Shown in pieces: positions 7,060-15,712 of a stretch of 64,000 nucleotides of DNA; position 1 is the stretch's first letter; the number at the start of each line of letters is the position of its first letter. Location: contig NZ_JAVFVS010000010.1 of NCBI RefSeq assembly GCF_030929605.1, positions 62,001-126,000 on the forward strand, in the 5' to 3' direction. The notes beneath the pieces were generated by a model. The model was given only the letters and a program-made list of their open reading frames with translations. It did not search any database and was not told the origin of the DNA. The stretch comes from Flavobacterium sp. LHD-80 (GTDB lineage Bacteria > Bacteroidota > Bacteroidia > Flavobacteriales > Flavobacteriaceae). The translations under genes were made by a program, and so were the position numbers.

Positions 7060-9909
7060 ATGAAAACTTCATATAAAAATATAAGCCTTAAAATTTTAAA
7101 ATGGACGGGAATTACAATAGCAGGAATATTGCTATTGCTTTTTTTGATTCCGCTATTATTCCCCGGAAAAGTTGCCTCTGAAGTTAAAAAAATAGCCAAC
7201 GAACGTTTGGACACAAAGCTCGATTTTTCGAAATCGAGACTTTCCTTTTTTACTCACTTTCCATCATTAACTGTTTCATTAGATGATTTATCAATGACCG
7301 GTTCTGCGCCTTTCAGCAATGATACTTTATTAAAAGCAGATCAAGTTGCATTTGGAATAAATATTAAAAGATTGATTTTTGACAATGAAGTTAAAATCAA
7401 TAAATTATACGTTAATGATGCCTTAATAAATGTAATGGTAAATGAAAAAGGGCAAGCCAATTACAACATTTATGTAGCTCCAGAAGATCGCAAAAACGAG
7501 AAAGAAGATCCTAATAATCCTGAAGAAGGAACTGCGATTCGATTAGAAAGAATCGACCTTAAAAATTGTCATGTTAAATACAACGACCGTTCGGCTAAGA
7601 TTTTAGTCGATGCAAAAGGTTTCAATTATATTGGAAAAGGAAACCTGAGTGAAGATATTTTTGATTTAAGTACCAATGCCCAAATTGACAATCTCGATTT
7701 CTATTATGACCGAACAGGATATTTGAGAAGAAAAAATGTTAGCGCCGATTTAATTACGCGAATCAATACGCACGCACTTTCGTTTATTCTTCAAAAAAAT
7801 GAACTTCATATCAATAAACTGCCCTTAAAATTTACTGGGCTTTTTACTATTTTAAGAGATGGCTATAAAATCAATATCAAAGCCGCTTCTGAAAATACAA
7901 CGGTAAAAGATTTACTCTCTGTAATGCCTCCAGAATATTTGACTTGGCTCGAAAAAACTGATATTTCAGGCCGAAGTGATCTGCTTTTTACTTTTAAAGG
8001 CGATTATAATGTGGCCAAAAAACAAAAACCAAATTTAGCTTTCAATTTAAAAATCGATAATGGCGCCGTTAACTACAAAAACGCTCCAGTGCCACTGACT
8101 GATTTTCAAATGGATTTGAATGCGATTCTTCCGTCTTTAGATATGGAACAGCTTTTGGTAAATCTTAGAACTTTTAAATTTAAAGTGGGCGATAAAGATT
8201 ATTTCAATGCTTACTTGCACAGCAAAGGTTTTACCGAAATGACAATCGATGCCAGTTTAAAAGGCGCATTAGATCTTGCCGTTGTTGATGCCGCTTTGGG
8301 TTTAAATTCGGTTGATTTAAAAGGAATTTTAAAAACAAATATTAAAGCCAAAGGTCTTTTCAGCACTTCAAAAAAACTATTTCCAAAAACGATTGGCGGT
8401 ATTGCACTTCACAACGGTTGGCTAAAAACCAACTCCTATCCTAACCCAATTACCAATATTACTTTTGTTGCCAATGTATTGAACAAAGCCGGAACTTATC
8501 AGGATTTAATTGTAGCTGTAGCTCCAGCCTCATTTGTTTTTGAAGGAAATCCGATGTATGTAAATGCTACGCTTTCAGACTTTAATGATTTGGCTTACAA
8601 TGCTAAAATTAAAGGCGAATTGAATGTGGGAAGAATTTATCAGGTTTTCTCTCAAAAAGGAGTTGACGTAACGGGTTACGCAAAAGCCGATTTATCGCTT
8701 AAAGGAAAACAAAGTTGCGCCACAACCGGACAATATGATAAACTGGATAATCGAGGTACAATTTTGCTAAAAAATATTAAAGCTACCTCAGAACTTTTTC
8801 CGAAAGCTTTCTTTATCAAACAAGGAAATTTCCGTTTTCAGAATGAGAAAATGTGGTTTGAGAAATTCAACGCGACTTACGGAAAATCTGATTTTGATAT
8901 AAACGGATATCTTCTAAATACAATCAATTATTTTCTGGAATCGCACGGAACATTGAGCGGTAACTTTGGACTGAAATCAAAACTGATCAATGTTGACGAA
9001 TTTATGGCGCTCGAAAAAGGAGAAAACACAGACCGAAAACTCGAAGTTGATTATGCCAAAGAAGATCATCCAAAAATGAGCGGTGTGGTAATGATTCCGA
9101 AAAACTTGAATGTTTCACTCAATGCAAATGCCGATAAAGTCGAATATAATGGTTTGGTTTTAAACAAACTTTCGGGCAAAACCGGAATTGAAAAAGGAAA
9201 TTTCTACTTGCAAAATGCCACTTTTAATATCATTGACTGTTTATTAGGAATTGATGCTTCTTATAAAGACGAATCGCCGACAACAGCACATTTTGACGCT
9301 CATTTTACCGCTAAAGATTTTAGTGTACAACGTGCCTACAAAGAAATTCCGATGTTTCATGATATGGTAACGGTCGCCGAGAAAGCACAGGGAATTATCT
9401 CTGTTGACTATAAAGTTAAAGGTGATTTGAACGGAAATATGGGGCCAATTTACGAATCGCTAGAAGGTGGCGGTACCATAAACCTGCGTGATGTTCAGGT
9501 TAAAGGATTGAAATTATTTGACGGAATCAGTTCAAAAACCGGGCAAAAAGGTCTTGACAATCCTGACTTAAAAGGAATTGAAGTCAAATCAACAATTGAT
9601 AATAACTTAATTTTTGTTGAGCCTTTTACGTTTTCTGTTGCCAGTTTCAGACCAACTATAAAAGGAACTACAAGTTTTGACGGTTTGCTGGATTTAAGAA
9701 TGCGATTAGGATTGCCGCCTTTCGGAATTATTGGTTTTCCAATTGTGATAACCGGAACGCACGAAGATCCTAAAATCAAAATATTCAGCAAAACGGGACA
9801 AAAAATCGACGAGGCCGTTTATGACGAAAAACACAATAAAGTAATTAGAGAAGAAAAAGTAAGCAAACCCAAAAAGTCAAATCCAAATGAAAACAAAAAA
9901 TCAAAATAA
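7060..9909 (+). CDS. AsmA-like large membrane-anchored protein
   Basis: This 949-residue protein has one membrane anchor near the N-terminus (about residues 13-33), then AsmA-type beta-rich sequence: an N-terminal 'GKVASEVKKIANERLDTKLDF' module of the AsmA family and a C-terminal AsmA_2-like stretch near residues 780-910 ('GGTINLRDVQVKGLKLFDGIS', 'FRPTIKGTTSFDGLLDLRM'). AsmA relatives in Gram-negative bacteria are thought to bridge the envelope and carry phospholipids. Its place 12 bases after the MCE subunit supports a shared role in envelope lipid transport (inference). The tail is lysine-rich and overlaps the next gene by 23 bases. Confidence 0.85.
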   Translation: MKTSYKNISLKILKWTGITIAGILLLLFLIPLLFPGKVASEVKKIANERLDTKLDFSKSRLSFFTHFPSLTVSLDDLSMTGSAPFSNDTLLKADQVAFGINIKRLIFDNEVKINKLYVNDALINVMVNEKGQANYNIYVAPEDRKNEKEDPNNPEEGTAIRLERIDLKNCHVKYNDRSAKILVDAKGFNYIGKGNLSEDIFDLSTNAQIDNLDFYYDRTGYLRRKNVSADLITRINTHALSFILQKNELHINKLPLKFTGLFTILRDGYKINIKAASENTTVKDLLSVMPPEYLTWLEKTDISGRSDLLFTFKGDYNVAKKQKPNLAFNLKIDNGAVNYKNAPVPLTDFQMDLNAILPSLDMEQLLVNLRTFKFKVGDKDYFNAYLHSKGFTEMTIDASLKGALDLAVVDAALGLNSVDLKGILKTNIKAKGLFSTSKKLFPKTIGGIALHNGWLKTNSYPNPITNITFVANVLNKAGTYQDLIVAVAPASFVFEGNPMYVNATLSDFNDLAYNAKIKGELNVGRIYQVFSQKGVDVTGYAKADLSLKGKQSCATTGQYDKLDNRGTILLKNIKATSELFPKAFFIKQGNFRFQNEKMWFEKFNATYGKSDFDINGYLLNTINYFLESHGTLSGNFGLKSKLINVDEFMALEKGENTDRKLEVDYAKEDHPKMSGVVMIPKNLNVSLNANADKVEYNGLVLNKLSGKTGIEKGNFYLQNATFNIIDCLLGIDASYKDESPTTAHFDAHFTAKDFSVQRAYKEIPMFHDMVTVAEKAQGIISVDYKVKGDLNGNMGPIYESLEGGGTINLRDVQVKGLKLFDGISSKTGQKGLDNPDLKGIEVKSTIDNNLIFVEPFTFSVASFRPTIKGTTSFDGLLDLRMRLGLPPFGIIGFPIVITGTHEDPKIKIFSKTGQKIDEAVYDEKHNKVIREEKVSKPKKSNPNENKKSK

Positions 9910-10423
9910 AAATAGTGCTTTTGAAAAATTTGCAAGTGCTGTTTGTAAAGCAACAGGAAGTACTCCGGCATTCATTATTGCTTTTTTAATTGTAGTTGTC
10001 TGGGCGGTTTCTGGGCCATTTTTCGATTATTCAGAAACTTGGCAATTGGTCATTAATACGGGAACAACGATTATCACTTTTTTAATGGTTTTCTTGATTC
10101 AGAAAGCGCAAAATAAAGATTCATTGGCAATTCAGCTAAAGCTTAACGAATTAGTTGCTTCAAATGAATTATCCAGCAATAGTCTTGTTGATATTGAAAG
10201 TATGACGGAAGAAGAAATGGAAATTATTAAAAAATATTACCACAGATTAAGTGAACTCGCAAAAAAAGACGAAACCATCAGGACCTCACATTCTATTGCT
10301 GAAGCGAATGAACAGCACGAACGAAAAGACAAAAATAGAAATCAAAATAAAGCCAAGAATAAACCGGCTAAAAAAACAAATAGTCCATCTACCGCAAAAT
10401 CAACAAAAACTACCAAAAAATGA
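9887..10423 (+). CDS. Low-affinity iron permease family membrane protein
   Basis: This 178-residue protein matches the low-affinity iron permease family (Fet4-like, Pfam 'Iron_permease') by 'FEKFASAVCKATGSTPAFI', two membrane helices (about residues 25-45 and 50-68) joined by 'SGPFFDYSETWQLVINTGTTI', and 'FLIQKAQNKDSLAIQLKLNEL'. Bacterial members are short versions of the yeast transporter and their true substrate is uncertain. The last 45 residues are a Lys/Asn/Thr-rich tail. It overlaps the AsmA-like gene by 23 bases and the oxidoreductase gene by four, so it is part of the same operon. Confidence 0.8.
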   Translation: MKTKNQNKNSAFEKFASAVCKATGSTPAFIIAFLIVVVWAVSGPFFDYSETWQLVINTGTTIITFLMVFLIQKAQNKDSLAIQLKLNELVASNELSSNSLVDIESMTEEEMEIIKKYYHRLSELAKKDETIRTSHSIAEANEQHERKDKNRNQNKAKNKPAKKTNSPSTAKSTKTTKK

Positions 10424-11619
10424 AACTACGCTCAACCGAAACTTTTTGGCCTTTAAAATATAGAATGCAGGCAAGTTATCCGTCTTTAGATTCAAATATC
10501 GAAACACCGATATTGATTATTGGTGGCGGTATTACAGGCGCATTGATTGCTTATAAATTAATTAGCGACGGAAAAAAAGTAGTTTTAGTTGACCGACGTG
10601 ACATTTGCAACGGAAGCACGGCCGCAAGTACTGCTTTACTCCAATACGAAATTGATGTTTCTTTGCATGAATTAATCAAATTACGTGGAGCAGACTGTGC
10701 AATAAACAGTTACAGAAACGGCAAAAAAGCAATTTTTGACCTGAGAACCATTGTCGACACCATAAAAAGCGACTGTGAATTCGAGTTTAAAAAAAGCATT
10801 TATTTCTGCAGTCTCAAAAAAGATATTCCGTTTTTAAAGAATGAATTCAAAACCAGAAAACAGCACGGATTTGATGTTAACTGGTTAAGCAAAGCCGAAT
10901 TAGAAACGATGGGACTAAAAGCAATTGCTGGAATCGAGTCAAAAACTGCAGCCGTTGTTGATCCGTATCATTTGGCTCAGGATTTAATTTCGTACTGTCA
11001 AGATAAAGGATTGCAAGTTTTTGACCGCACCAATATCGAATCTATAAAAAATCAAGGTGGAAAATTTATTGCTCAAACAGAAGCTGGAAATTCTATTATG
11101 GCCCAACATATCATACATTGTTCAGGATATGAAAGTACTGAAACTCTCAAAGAGAAAGTTGTCGATTTAAAAAGTACTTATGTGATTGCCTCTGAAAGTT
11201 TGCCCGATTTACCCGCTGTTTTCAAAAACTCTATTTTGTGGGATACTTCAAATCCGTATTTGTATTTTAGAGCAACCTCAGATAATAGATTGATTGTGGG
11301 CGGTGGCGATGAAGATTTTATAGATCCTAAAAAGCGCGATAAATTAATTCCAAAAAAAGAACAATATCTGCTAAGATCCTTCAGAAGAAAATTCCCAAAT
11401 ATCAATTTTAAACTGGATTATTCCTGGGCTGGAACTTTTGGCGAAACAAAAGACGGTCTTCCCTATTTTGGAAAACCAGATCCAAAGAAAAATGAACATT
11501 ATGTCCTAGGTTTTGGTGGCAACGGAATCACTTTCAGCATCATCGGAATGAATTCTATTCTGGATTCCATCAATAATAAAAATAATATGGATTTGGAATA
11601 TTATCGCTTCGGGCGATGA
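10420..11619 (+). CDS. FAD-dependent oxidoreductase (DAO family)
   Basis: This 399-residue soluble protein has the FAD-binding GGGITG motif (residues 35-40) after a beta strand, the D-amino-acid-oxidase-like 'CNGSTAASTALLQYEID', and the C-terminal 'GLPYFGKPDPKK' and 'GFGGNGITFSI' segments that complete the FAD site. Its substrate cannot be told from sequence. It starts with ATGA, overlapping the permease stop. The octamer-repeat hairpin just downstream probably ends the transcript. An alternative ATG at residue 16 (10465) is possible. Confidence 0.85.
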   Translation: MKLRSTETFWPLKYRMQASYPSLDSNIETPILIIGGGITGALIAYKLISDGKKVVLVDRRDICNGSTAASTALLQYEIDVSLHELIKLRGADCAINSYRNGKKAIFDLRTIVDTIKSDCEFEFKKSIYFCSLKKDIPFLKNEFKTRKQHGFDVNWLSKAELETMGLKAIAGIESKTAAVVDPYHLAQDLISYCQDKGLQVFDRTNIESIKNQGGKFIAQTEAGNSIMAQHIIHCSGYESTETLKEKVVDLKSTYVIASESLPDLPAVFKNSILWDTSNPYLYFRATSDNRLIVGGGDEDFIDPKKRDKLIPKKEQYLLRSFRRKFPNINFKLDYSWAGTFGETKDGLPYFGKPDPKKNEHYVLGFGGNGITFSIIGMNSILDSINNKNNMDLEYYRFGR

Positions 11620-11626
11620 TTTAAAA

Positions 11627-11700
11627 GGTACTAAGGTTCTGAGATGCTAAGGTTCTAAGTTTTTTCCTTAGTATCTCAGAACCTTAGCATCTTAGCATCT
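11627..11700. repeat. Octamer-repeat inverted array (NNCTAAGR type)
   Basis: Four octamers in a row, TACTAAGG, TTCTGAGA, TGCTAAGG, TTCTAAGT, run from 11629; a reversed set follows from about 11666. The two arms can fold into one long hairpin with a short T-rich loop. It fills the gap between two convergent genes and may act as a terminator. Confidence 0.85.
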
Positions 11701-11702
11701 TT

Positions 11703-12653
11703 CTAAAGAACCAACTCCATCTGAATATTACAACGCTTGTAAGGAGTTTCAAGTCCAAAGACTTTTTCAAAACCTAATTTATAATATAAGTTTATAGCAG
11801 GTTTTAAGATTGTGTTGCTTTCCAGATATATCTTTTTAGCTCCCAGTCCTTTTGCGGTTTTAACGATTTCCTGCCCTAAAAGCCAGCCAATACTTTTTCC
11901 TTGTGCTTTTGGGGAAACCGCCATTTTTGCCATTTCGTAATCATAATCAGGATGATTCATTTTTATAAGCGCACAAACGCCAATGGGTTCATTGTCATGC
12001 AATGCGACCAGAATTTTTCCGCCTTTATTTAAAATATATTCTTCCGGATTATCGAGTGCTTTATAATCGGCCTCTTCCATTTCAAAATAAGCCGAAATCC
12101 ATTCTACATTCAAAGCTCTAAATGCTTCTTGATATTCGGGTTTATAATCTACGATTTTAACGTCTTTGCTTTCGCGAAGTTTCTTTTGATCGCTTACTCT
12201 TTTAAACATTGATTTTTGTTCCAATAAAAATTCCCATTCTTCGAGCGCAGCCCAAAGATTGTGTTTCGACTCCGAAATTAATCCGTCAATTGCAACATCA
12301 ATATCTTTTAATTGCTGTTTTATTCGCTGCGAAAGCAAATTACCTTTCTCAGTTAAAATGACATTATTTTTTCGCTTATCATCTGTCTTCAAACTTTCCT
12401 GCACAATTGCCGCGCTAATCATTTCCTGAATAATTTTACTTACCGATGGTTGAGAATGTCCAATTTCATTCGCAATTTCTGTAATTGTCAGTTCTCTTTC
12501 TTCCGTCAAAGTGTAAAATACCGGAAACCATTTCGGCACAAAATCTACACCATACAATTCATAAATTTTAGAAGCATCGTCTGTTATAACTGCCGTCATT
12601 AAACGCAGTCTGCTTCCTAATGCTGCTTTGCCAACTTTGTCAAAAAATTCCAT
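11703..12653 (-). CDS. MarR family regulator fused to a GNAT acetyltransferase
   Basis: A 316-residue fusion. Residues 1-150 form a MarR-type winged helix ('ELTITEIANEIGHSQPSVSKIIQEM' recognition region) and residues 165-316 form a GNAT domain ('MAVSPKAQGKSIGWLLGQEIV' acetyl-CoA loop, 'YKLGFEKV' end). This two-domain layout is known in many bacteria. I start it at 12653 because a good minus-strand promoter box lies just upstream; the frame stays open to 12710, but that extension would cover the promoter. The ligand or target of the acetyltransferase is unknown. Confidence 0.88.
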   Translation of the reverse strand: MEFFDKVGKAALGSRLRLMTAVITDDASKIYELYGVDFVPKWFPVFYTLTEERELTITEIANEIGHSQPSVSKIIQEMISAAIVQESLKTDDKRKNNVILTEKGNLLSQRIKQQLKDIDVAIDGLISESKHNLWAALEEWEFLLEQKSMFKRVSDQKKLRESKDVKIVDYKPEYQEAFRALNVEWISAYFEMEEADYKALDNPEEYILNKGGKILVALHDNEPIGVCALIKMNHPDYDYEMAKMAVSPKAQGKSIGWLLGQEIVKTAKGLGAKKIYLESNTILKPAINLYYKLGFEKVFGLETPYKRCNIQMELVL

Positions 12654-12681
12654 ATTATAATTAATTATATAAGCAGTTATG

Positions 12682-12710
12682 CAAATGTATGAAAAAAATC
12701 TTTTTGGCAA
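12682..12710 (-). promoter_or_regulatory. Promoter of the MarR-GNAT gene
   Basis: On the minus strand TTG (708-710) is followed after 18 bases by TACATTTG (12682-12689). This fits the Bacteroidetes -33/-7 consensus and lies about 29 bases before the proposed ATG. Confidence 0.7.
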
Positions 12711-12721
12711 AGGTTTTTTTT

Positions 12722-12911
12722 AGGTACTAAGGCTCTGAGATACTAAGGTTCTAAGTTTTTTCTTCACAAAATCCAAAAAAAACTAAGATTCTAAGTTTGG
12801 AGCCCACAGTTCTTACTTTGACCTCAGCGACTTAAAATCTTAGTCTAATATTATTATAAAAGATATTTTAAAAAACCTTAGAACCTTAGTATCTCAGAAC
12901 CTTAGAACCTT
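12722..12911. repeat. Octamer-repeat arrays flanking a 120-bp core
   Basis: An NNCTAAGR array at 12722-12755 and a reversed one at 12875-12911 enclose AT-rich DNA that itself contains scattered 'CTAAGATT' and 'AATCTTAG' units. No coding frame is seen. The element resembles the one at 53928-54132 in layout. Confidence 0.8.
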
Positions 12912-12915
12912 CTAA

Positions 12916-13950
12916 TCATGCTGAAACATTAAACTTATACTCTTTCGGACTACAGTTGAATTTTTGTTTGAAGATTTTTGAGAAATAGCTTCTGCTTGTA
13001 AAACCAATGCAATACACAATTTCTGAAATATTTAGATCAGAAGTGCGCATTAAGATTTCAGCTTTTAAGACTCTCATATGTGTGATATAATCATTTACAG
13101 TTCGGTCGTGAATCATTTTAAAACCTTCCTGAAGTTTGCTTGGCGACAATCCAGATTTTTTGCTTAGTGATTTAATTGTAAAAGCTTCTTCTGGGCTTGA
13201 TTTTATGAATTCCGAAAGTTCTTTTATTTCTTCCATTTCTTTCAGAGTTAAGCAATTTGCATCTTTCGAAAAAGAATTTAAATCGTCGCTATGTTGCTGA
13301 ATTTCCATTGCCAAAATAATTTTCAAAATTCCTTCCTTCAATAAATTTCTAACAATTCCGGTTTGCGTTACTGCGTTGAGTTGTTCTATTTTTTCGGCAA
13401 TTTTTAAATTATAGGATCCCATATAAAAGAAATTCTGCTCGGCATTATTTTCAAAAAAAGTTTCTTTGACTTTCTGATTCAGCGACGGCATTAAATACGG
13501 CTGTTCGATTTGTGTTCCCACGATAATCAGCGTCAGTTTTGTATTGACATCTTTCTCAAAAAACAAAACATTATCCTGATTTTGATTAGAAGTCAAAATG
13601 GCAGTCTGAAATCTTTTAAACTTTCGCTCCTCGCCATTAATTCCAAAACTGTGCGAAAGACCGCCTTTAGAACAATAGGCGAAATAAACTGGCGTTGACA
13701 TCACATTCAAAAAATCCATTCTAACAGGAGTGGAAAATGTCATATCAAACTGTACATAAGAAATATTATCATTAAAAGAAGCTCCAGTTATAGTTCCTTT
13801 TGCAAAACTATTATTGACATCAAGTTTATATTCATCGAAATCAAAAGCTATTTTTCCATCAAAATTATCATTCAATTCATCAAAAACCGTTTGAATTTGC
13901 TCTGTATGTATGGTAACTATTTTCATTTTGCGTACATTTAAATTTGACAT
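12916..13950 (-). CDS. AraC family transcriptional regulator
   Basis: A 344-residue protein with a C-terminal AraC-type double helix-turn-helix covering the last 100 residues or so ('FTIKSLSKKSGLSPSKLQ', 'LNISEIVYCIGFTSRSYFSKIF', then 'FNCSPKEYK'). The N-terminal 220 residues are beta-rich and probably bind a signal; I recognise no family there. I use the ATG at 13950 (MSNLNVRKMKIV); an ATG at 13926 is also possible. The frame runs open to 14172 but that part would overlap the divergent glycosylase gene. It faces away from that gene across about 150 bases, so regulation of the neighbour is possible but not shown. Confidence 0.85.
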   Translation of the reverse strand: MSNLNVRKMKIVTIHTEQIQTVFDELNDNFDGKIAFDFDEYKLDVNNSFAKGTITGASFNDNISYVQFDMTFSTPVRMDFLNVMSTPVYFAYCSKGGLSHSFGINGEERKFKRFQTAILTSNQNQDNVLFFEKDVNTKLTLIIVGTQIEQPYLMPSLNQKVKETFFENNAEQNFFYMGSYNLKIAEKIEQLNAVTQTGIVRNLLKEGILKIILAMEIQQHSDDLNSFSKDANCLTLKEMEEIKELSEFIKSSPEEAFTIKSLSKKSGLSPSKLQEGFKMIHDRTVNDYITHMRVLKAEILMRTSDLNISEIVYCIGFTSRSYFSKIFKQKFNCSPKEYKFNVSA

Positions 13951-14098
13951 TTTACTTTTGGATTTCTTTATAAAAATCAATAAACCAAAGTTCGGGCAAG
14001 CGTTCCTGTAAAATGTTATATAATTTTGAGGTTTTGTTTTATAATTACTTCGAGATGAAAATTTTAACTCAAACAGAAAATTTCTTAATTCAAAAAAA

Positions 14099-14581
14099 AT
14101 GAAAAGCTTTTCATTCGCTCCAATCGCAACAAATGATTCCGAAATTCTGATTCTCGGCACAATGCCTGGCATAAAATCTTTAGAGCTGAATCAGTATTAC
14201 GGACACAATCAGAATAATTTTTGGAAATTTATGTTTGTCATTTTCAAAGAAGATTTCTCCTATGATTATGAAACGCGAAAAGCTTTGCTTCAAAAAAACA
14301 AAATTGCGCTTTGGGACGTTCTTCAATATTGCGACCGAGTAGGAAGTTTAGACAGTGCCATTAAAAACGAAATCGCAAATGATTTTGAAATCTTTTTAAA
14401 ACAGCATCCTAACATCAAAGCCATTTTCTTTAACGGACAAAAAGCGCATGCATTTTTCAAAAAATATGTTCAACTACAAAAAACGTATCAGCTTCATACG
14501 CTTCCGTCTACAAGTCCCGCCAATGCCGGAAAATCTTTCGATTCAAAATTAGCGGAGTGGAAAATTATTGGCACTTTATAA
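14099..14581 (+). CDS. DNA-deoxyinosine glycosylase (uracil-DNA glycosylase superfamily)
   Basis: A 160-residue protein with the superfamily motif GTMPG (residues 20-24), then 'YYGHNQNNFWKFM', and the second loop 'HTLPSTSPANA' near residue 137-147. This combination is that of the hypoxanthine-DNA glycosylase family (family 6 of the superfamily), which removes deaminated adenine from DNA. Length is normal. It is divergent from the AraC gene and is followed by a stretch with gene debris. Confidence 0.85.
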   Translation: MKSFSFAPIATNDSEILILGTMPGIKSLELNQYYGHNQNNFWKFMFVIFKEDFSYDYETRKALLQKNKIALWDVLQYCDRVGSLDSAIKNEIANDFEIFLKQHPNIKAIFFNGQKAHAFFKKYVQLQKTYQLHTLPSTSPANAGKSFDSKLAEWKIIGTL

Positions 14582-14644
14582 ACGACACAGTTGAAATCAT
14601 ATAACATTTTCAAAGTAAAATATAACACAAACCTTAGAACTCGA

Positions 14645-14786
14645 TGTAACTTTACAACAAGAAATTAAAGCCAAAATAGAAAAGGATTTACAAGCACAAT
14701 GAAGGCTTTTTTCAAATAAATAGAATTACGAACTGTAAAAAGTTCAGAGTATAAAGAAAACATTGGTTATGTTAGTTTATTTTGAG
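14645..14786 (+). pseudogene. Possible decayed gene remnant, family unknown
   Basis: Between the glycosylase gene and the terminator at 14791 two short protein-like pieces lie in different frames: 'LDVTLQQEIKAKIEKDLQAQ' ending at a TGA near 14702, and 'ELRTVKSSEYKENIGYVSLF' ending at a TGA near 14785. Neither has a start codon and I recognise neither. A proper terminator right after them supports a former gene. This could also be chance. Confidence 0.25.
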
Positions 14787-14790
14787 AAAT

Positions 14791-14828
14791 AAAGCTATTC
14801 TAATTTTTAGAGTAGCTTTGTTTTTTTA
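14791..14828 (+). terminator. Rho-independent terminator
   Basis: AAAGCTATTCT pairs with AGAGTAGCTTT (one G-T pair) and a run of T follows. It stands just before the DUF6526 gene. Confidence 0.8.
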
Positions 14829-14850
14829 ACCAAAACCTAAAAACGCAATT

Positions 14851-15285
14851 ATGAAAGTTCAAACCTATTATAATCACATCCGATTTTACACCCCTCATCA
14901 TTTTATATATTATCCCGTTCTAACGATTTTTTTAAGCTTCAGCATCTATTTTGCCTGTACTACAAACGATGCACTTATTTGGTCTTTTATCAGTGTTGGC
15001 TTTATTTTTCTCTTCTTTTTAGCTTTTATGCTTCGCCAGCATTATGCGTTGATATTACAAAACCGAATCGTACGTTTAGAAGTTCGTTACCGCTATTTCA
15101 CTCTTACCGGAAAAAGACTCGAAGAATTTGAATACAAATTAACCGACGATCAAATATTTGCACTACGTTTTGCACCAGACAACGAATTTCTAGAACTTCT
15201 AGAAGACGCTCTAAAAAACAATCTTCCTGGAGACTCCATCAAAAAAGCCATCGTTCACTGGAAAGCGGACTACAATAGAGTTTAA
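14851..15285 (+). CDS. DUF6526 family membrane protein
   Basis: A 144-residue protein starting 'MKVQTYYNHIRFYTPHHF', with two membrane helices (about residues 23-40 and 48-67) and a soluble tail of 75 residues ('RYRYFTLTGKRLEEFEYKLTD'). This is the pattern of DUF6526, a Bacteroidetes/Firmicutes family without known function. It is a single gene bracketed by a terminator and by repeat DNA. Confidence 0.8.
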   Translation: MKVQTYYNHIRFYTPHHFIYYPVLTIFLSFSIYFACTTNDALIWSFISVGFIFLFFLAFMLRQHYALILQNRIVRLEVRYRYFTLTGKRLEEFEYKLTDDQIFALRFAPDNEFLELLEDALKNNLPGDSIKKAIVHWKADYNRV

Positions 15286-15290
15286 CTTTA

Positions 15291-15423
15291 ATTGTGAATT
15301 GTAAATTGTTAATTATAAATTTCTCGGCATGTCATCCTGAGCGGAGTCGAAGGACACGCAATGTAATTCACACAATCTGGATCAATTCACAATTCACAAT
15401 TAATAATTAACAATTAATAATTT
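15291..15423. repeat. AT-rich inverted repeat around a TCATCCTGAGCGGAGTCGAA core
   Basis: Arms made of units such as TTGTGAATTGTAAATTG (15291-15322) and CAATTCACAATTCACAA (15384-15423) face each other. In the middle sits the GC-richer motif TGTCATCCTGAGCGGAGTCG starting at 15330, itself partly palindromic. AT-rich units of the same kind occur again at 33664-33706. Confidence 0.75.
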
Positions 15424-15428
15424 AAATC

Positions 15429-15552
15429 TGGGCGTGCCACCATTTAAAAAAAGGCCTTAATATGCTTTGCGCGTATTGAGGCCTTTTTTTAAAAGGTGTC
15501 GGGCTATCCGTGCTGCTTCGGCAGCTTACTTCTATCCCTCACGCGGCATCCG
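15429..15552 (+). repeat. GC-richer structured element containing a strong hairpin
   Basis: From GGGCGTG (15430) to CTCACGC (15538-15544) the sequence can close a long stem (GCGTG with CACGC). Inside are a long hairpin AAAAAAAGGCCT...AGGCCTTTTTTT (15445-15490), which would also terminate transcription, and a small hairpin GCTGCTTCGGCAGC (15511-15524). From memory, very similar stretches ('GGGCTATCC...CTATCCCTCACGC') are scattered in many Bacteroidetes genomes. Confidence 0.6.
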
Positions 15553-15712
15553 TTTTCAAAAGAAATTTAAGGTACCATAAAACTAACCACCTCATATCAA
15601 ATTGATAATCAACAGAATTATCTAAACATTAAACGGTAAAAATTTAAATGAATGATTTTTTTTGTTAACTTTAAGTGTTAAAAATTTATCAAAAACTCTA
15701 AAATTAAATCCA

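Noticed and set aside
11627..12911. Octamer arrays as coding repeats or CRISPR
   Set aside because: They contain stops in all frames and have no spacers; they are treated as intergenic repeats.
13951..14172. Upstream extension of the AraC regulator frame
   Set aside because: It would overlap the divergent glycosylase gene and has no relation to the family; the ATG at 13950 is better.
15662..15712. Upstream extension of the beta-barrel frame
   Set aside because: The signal peptide starts at 15713; the extension would put it inside the protein.
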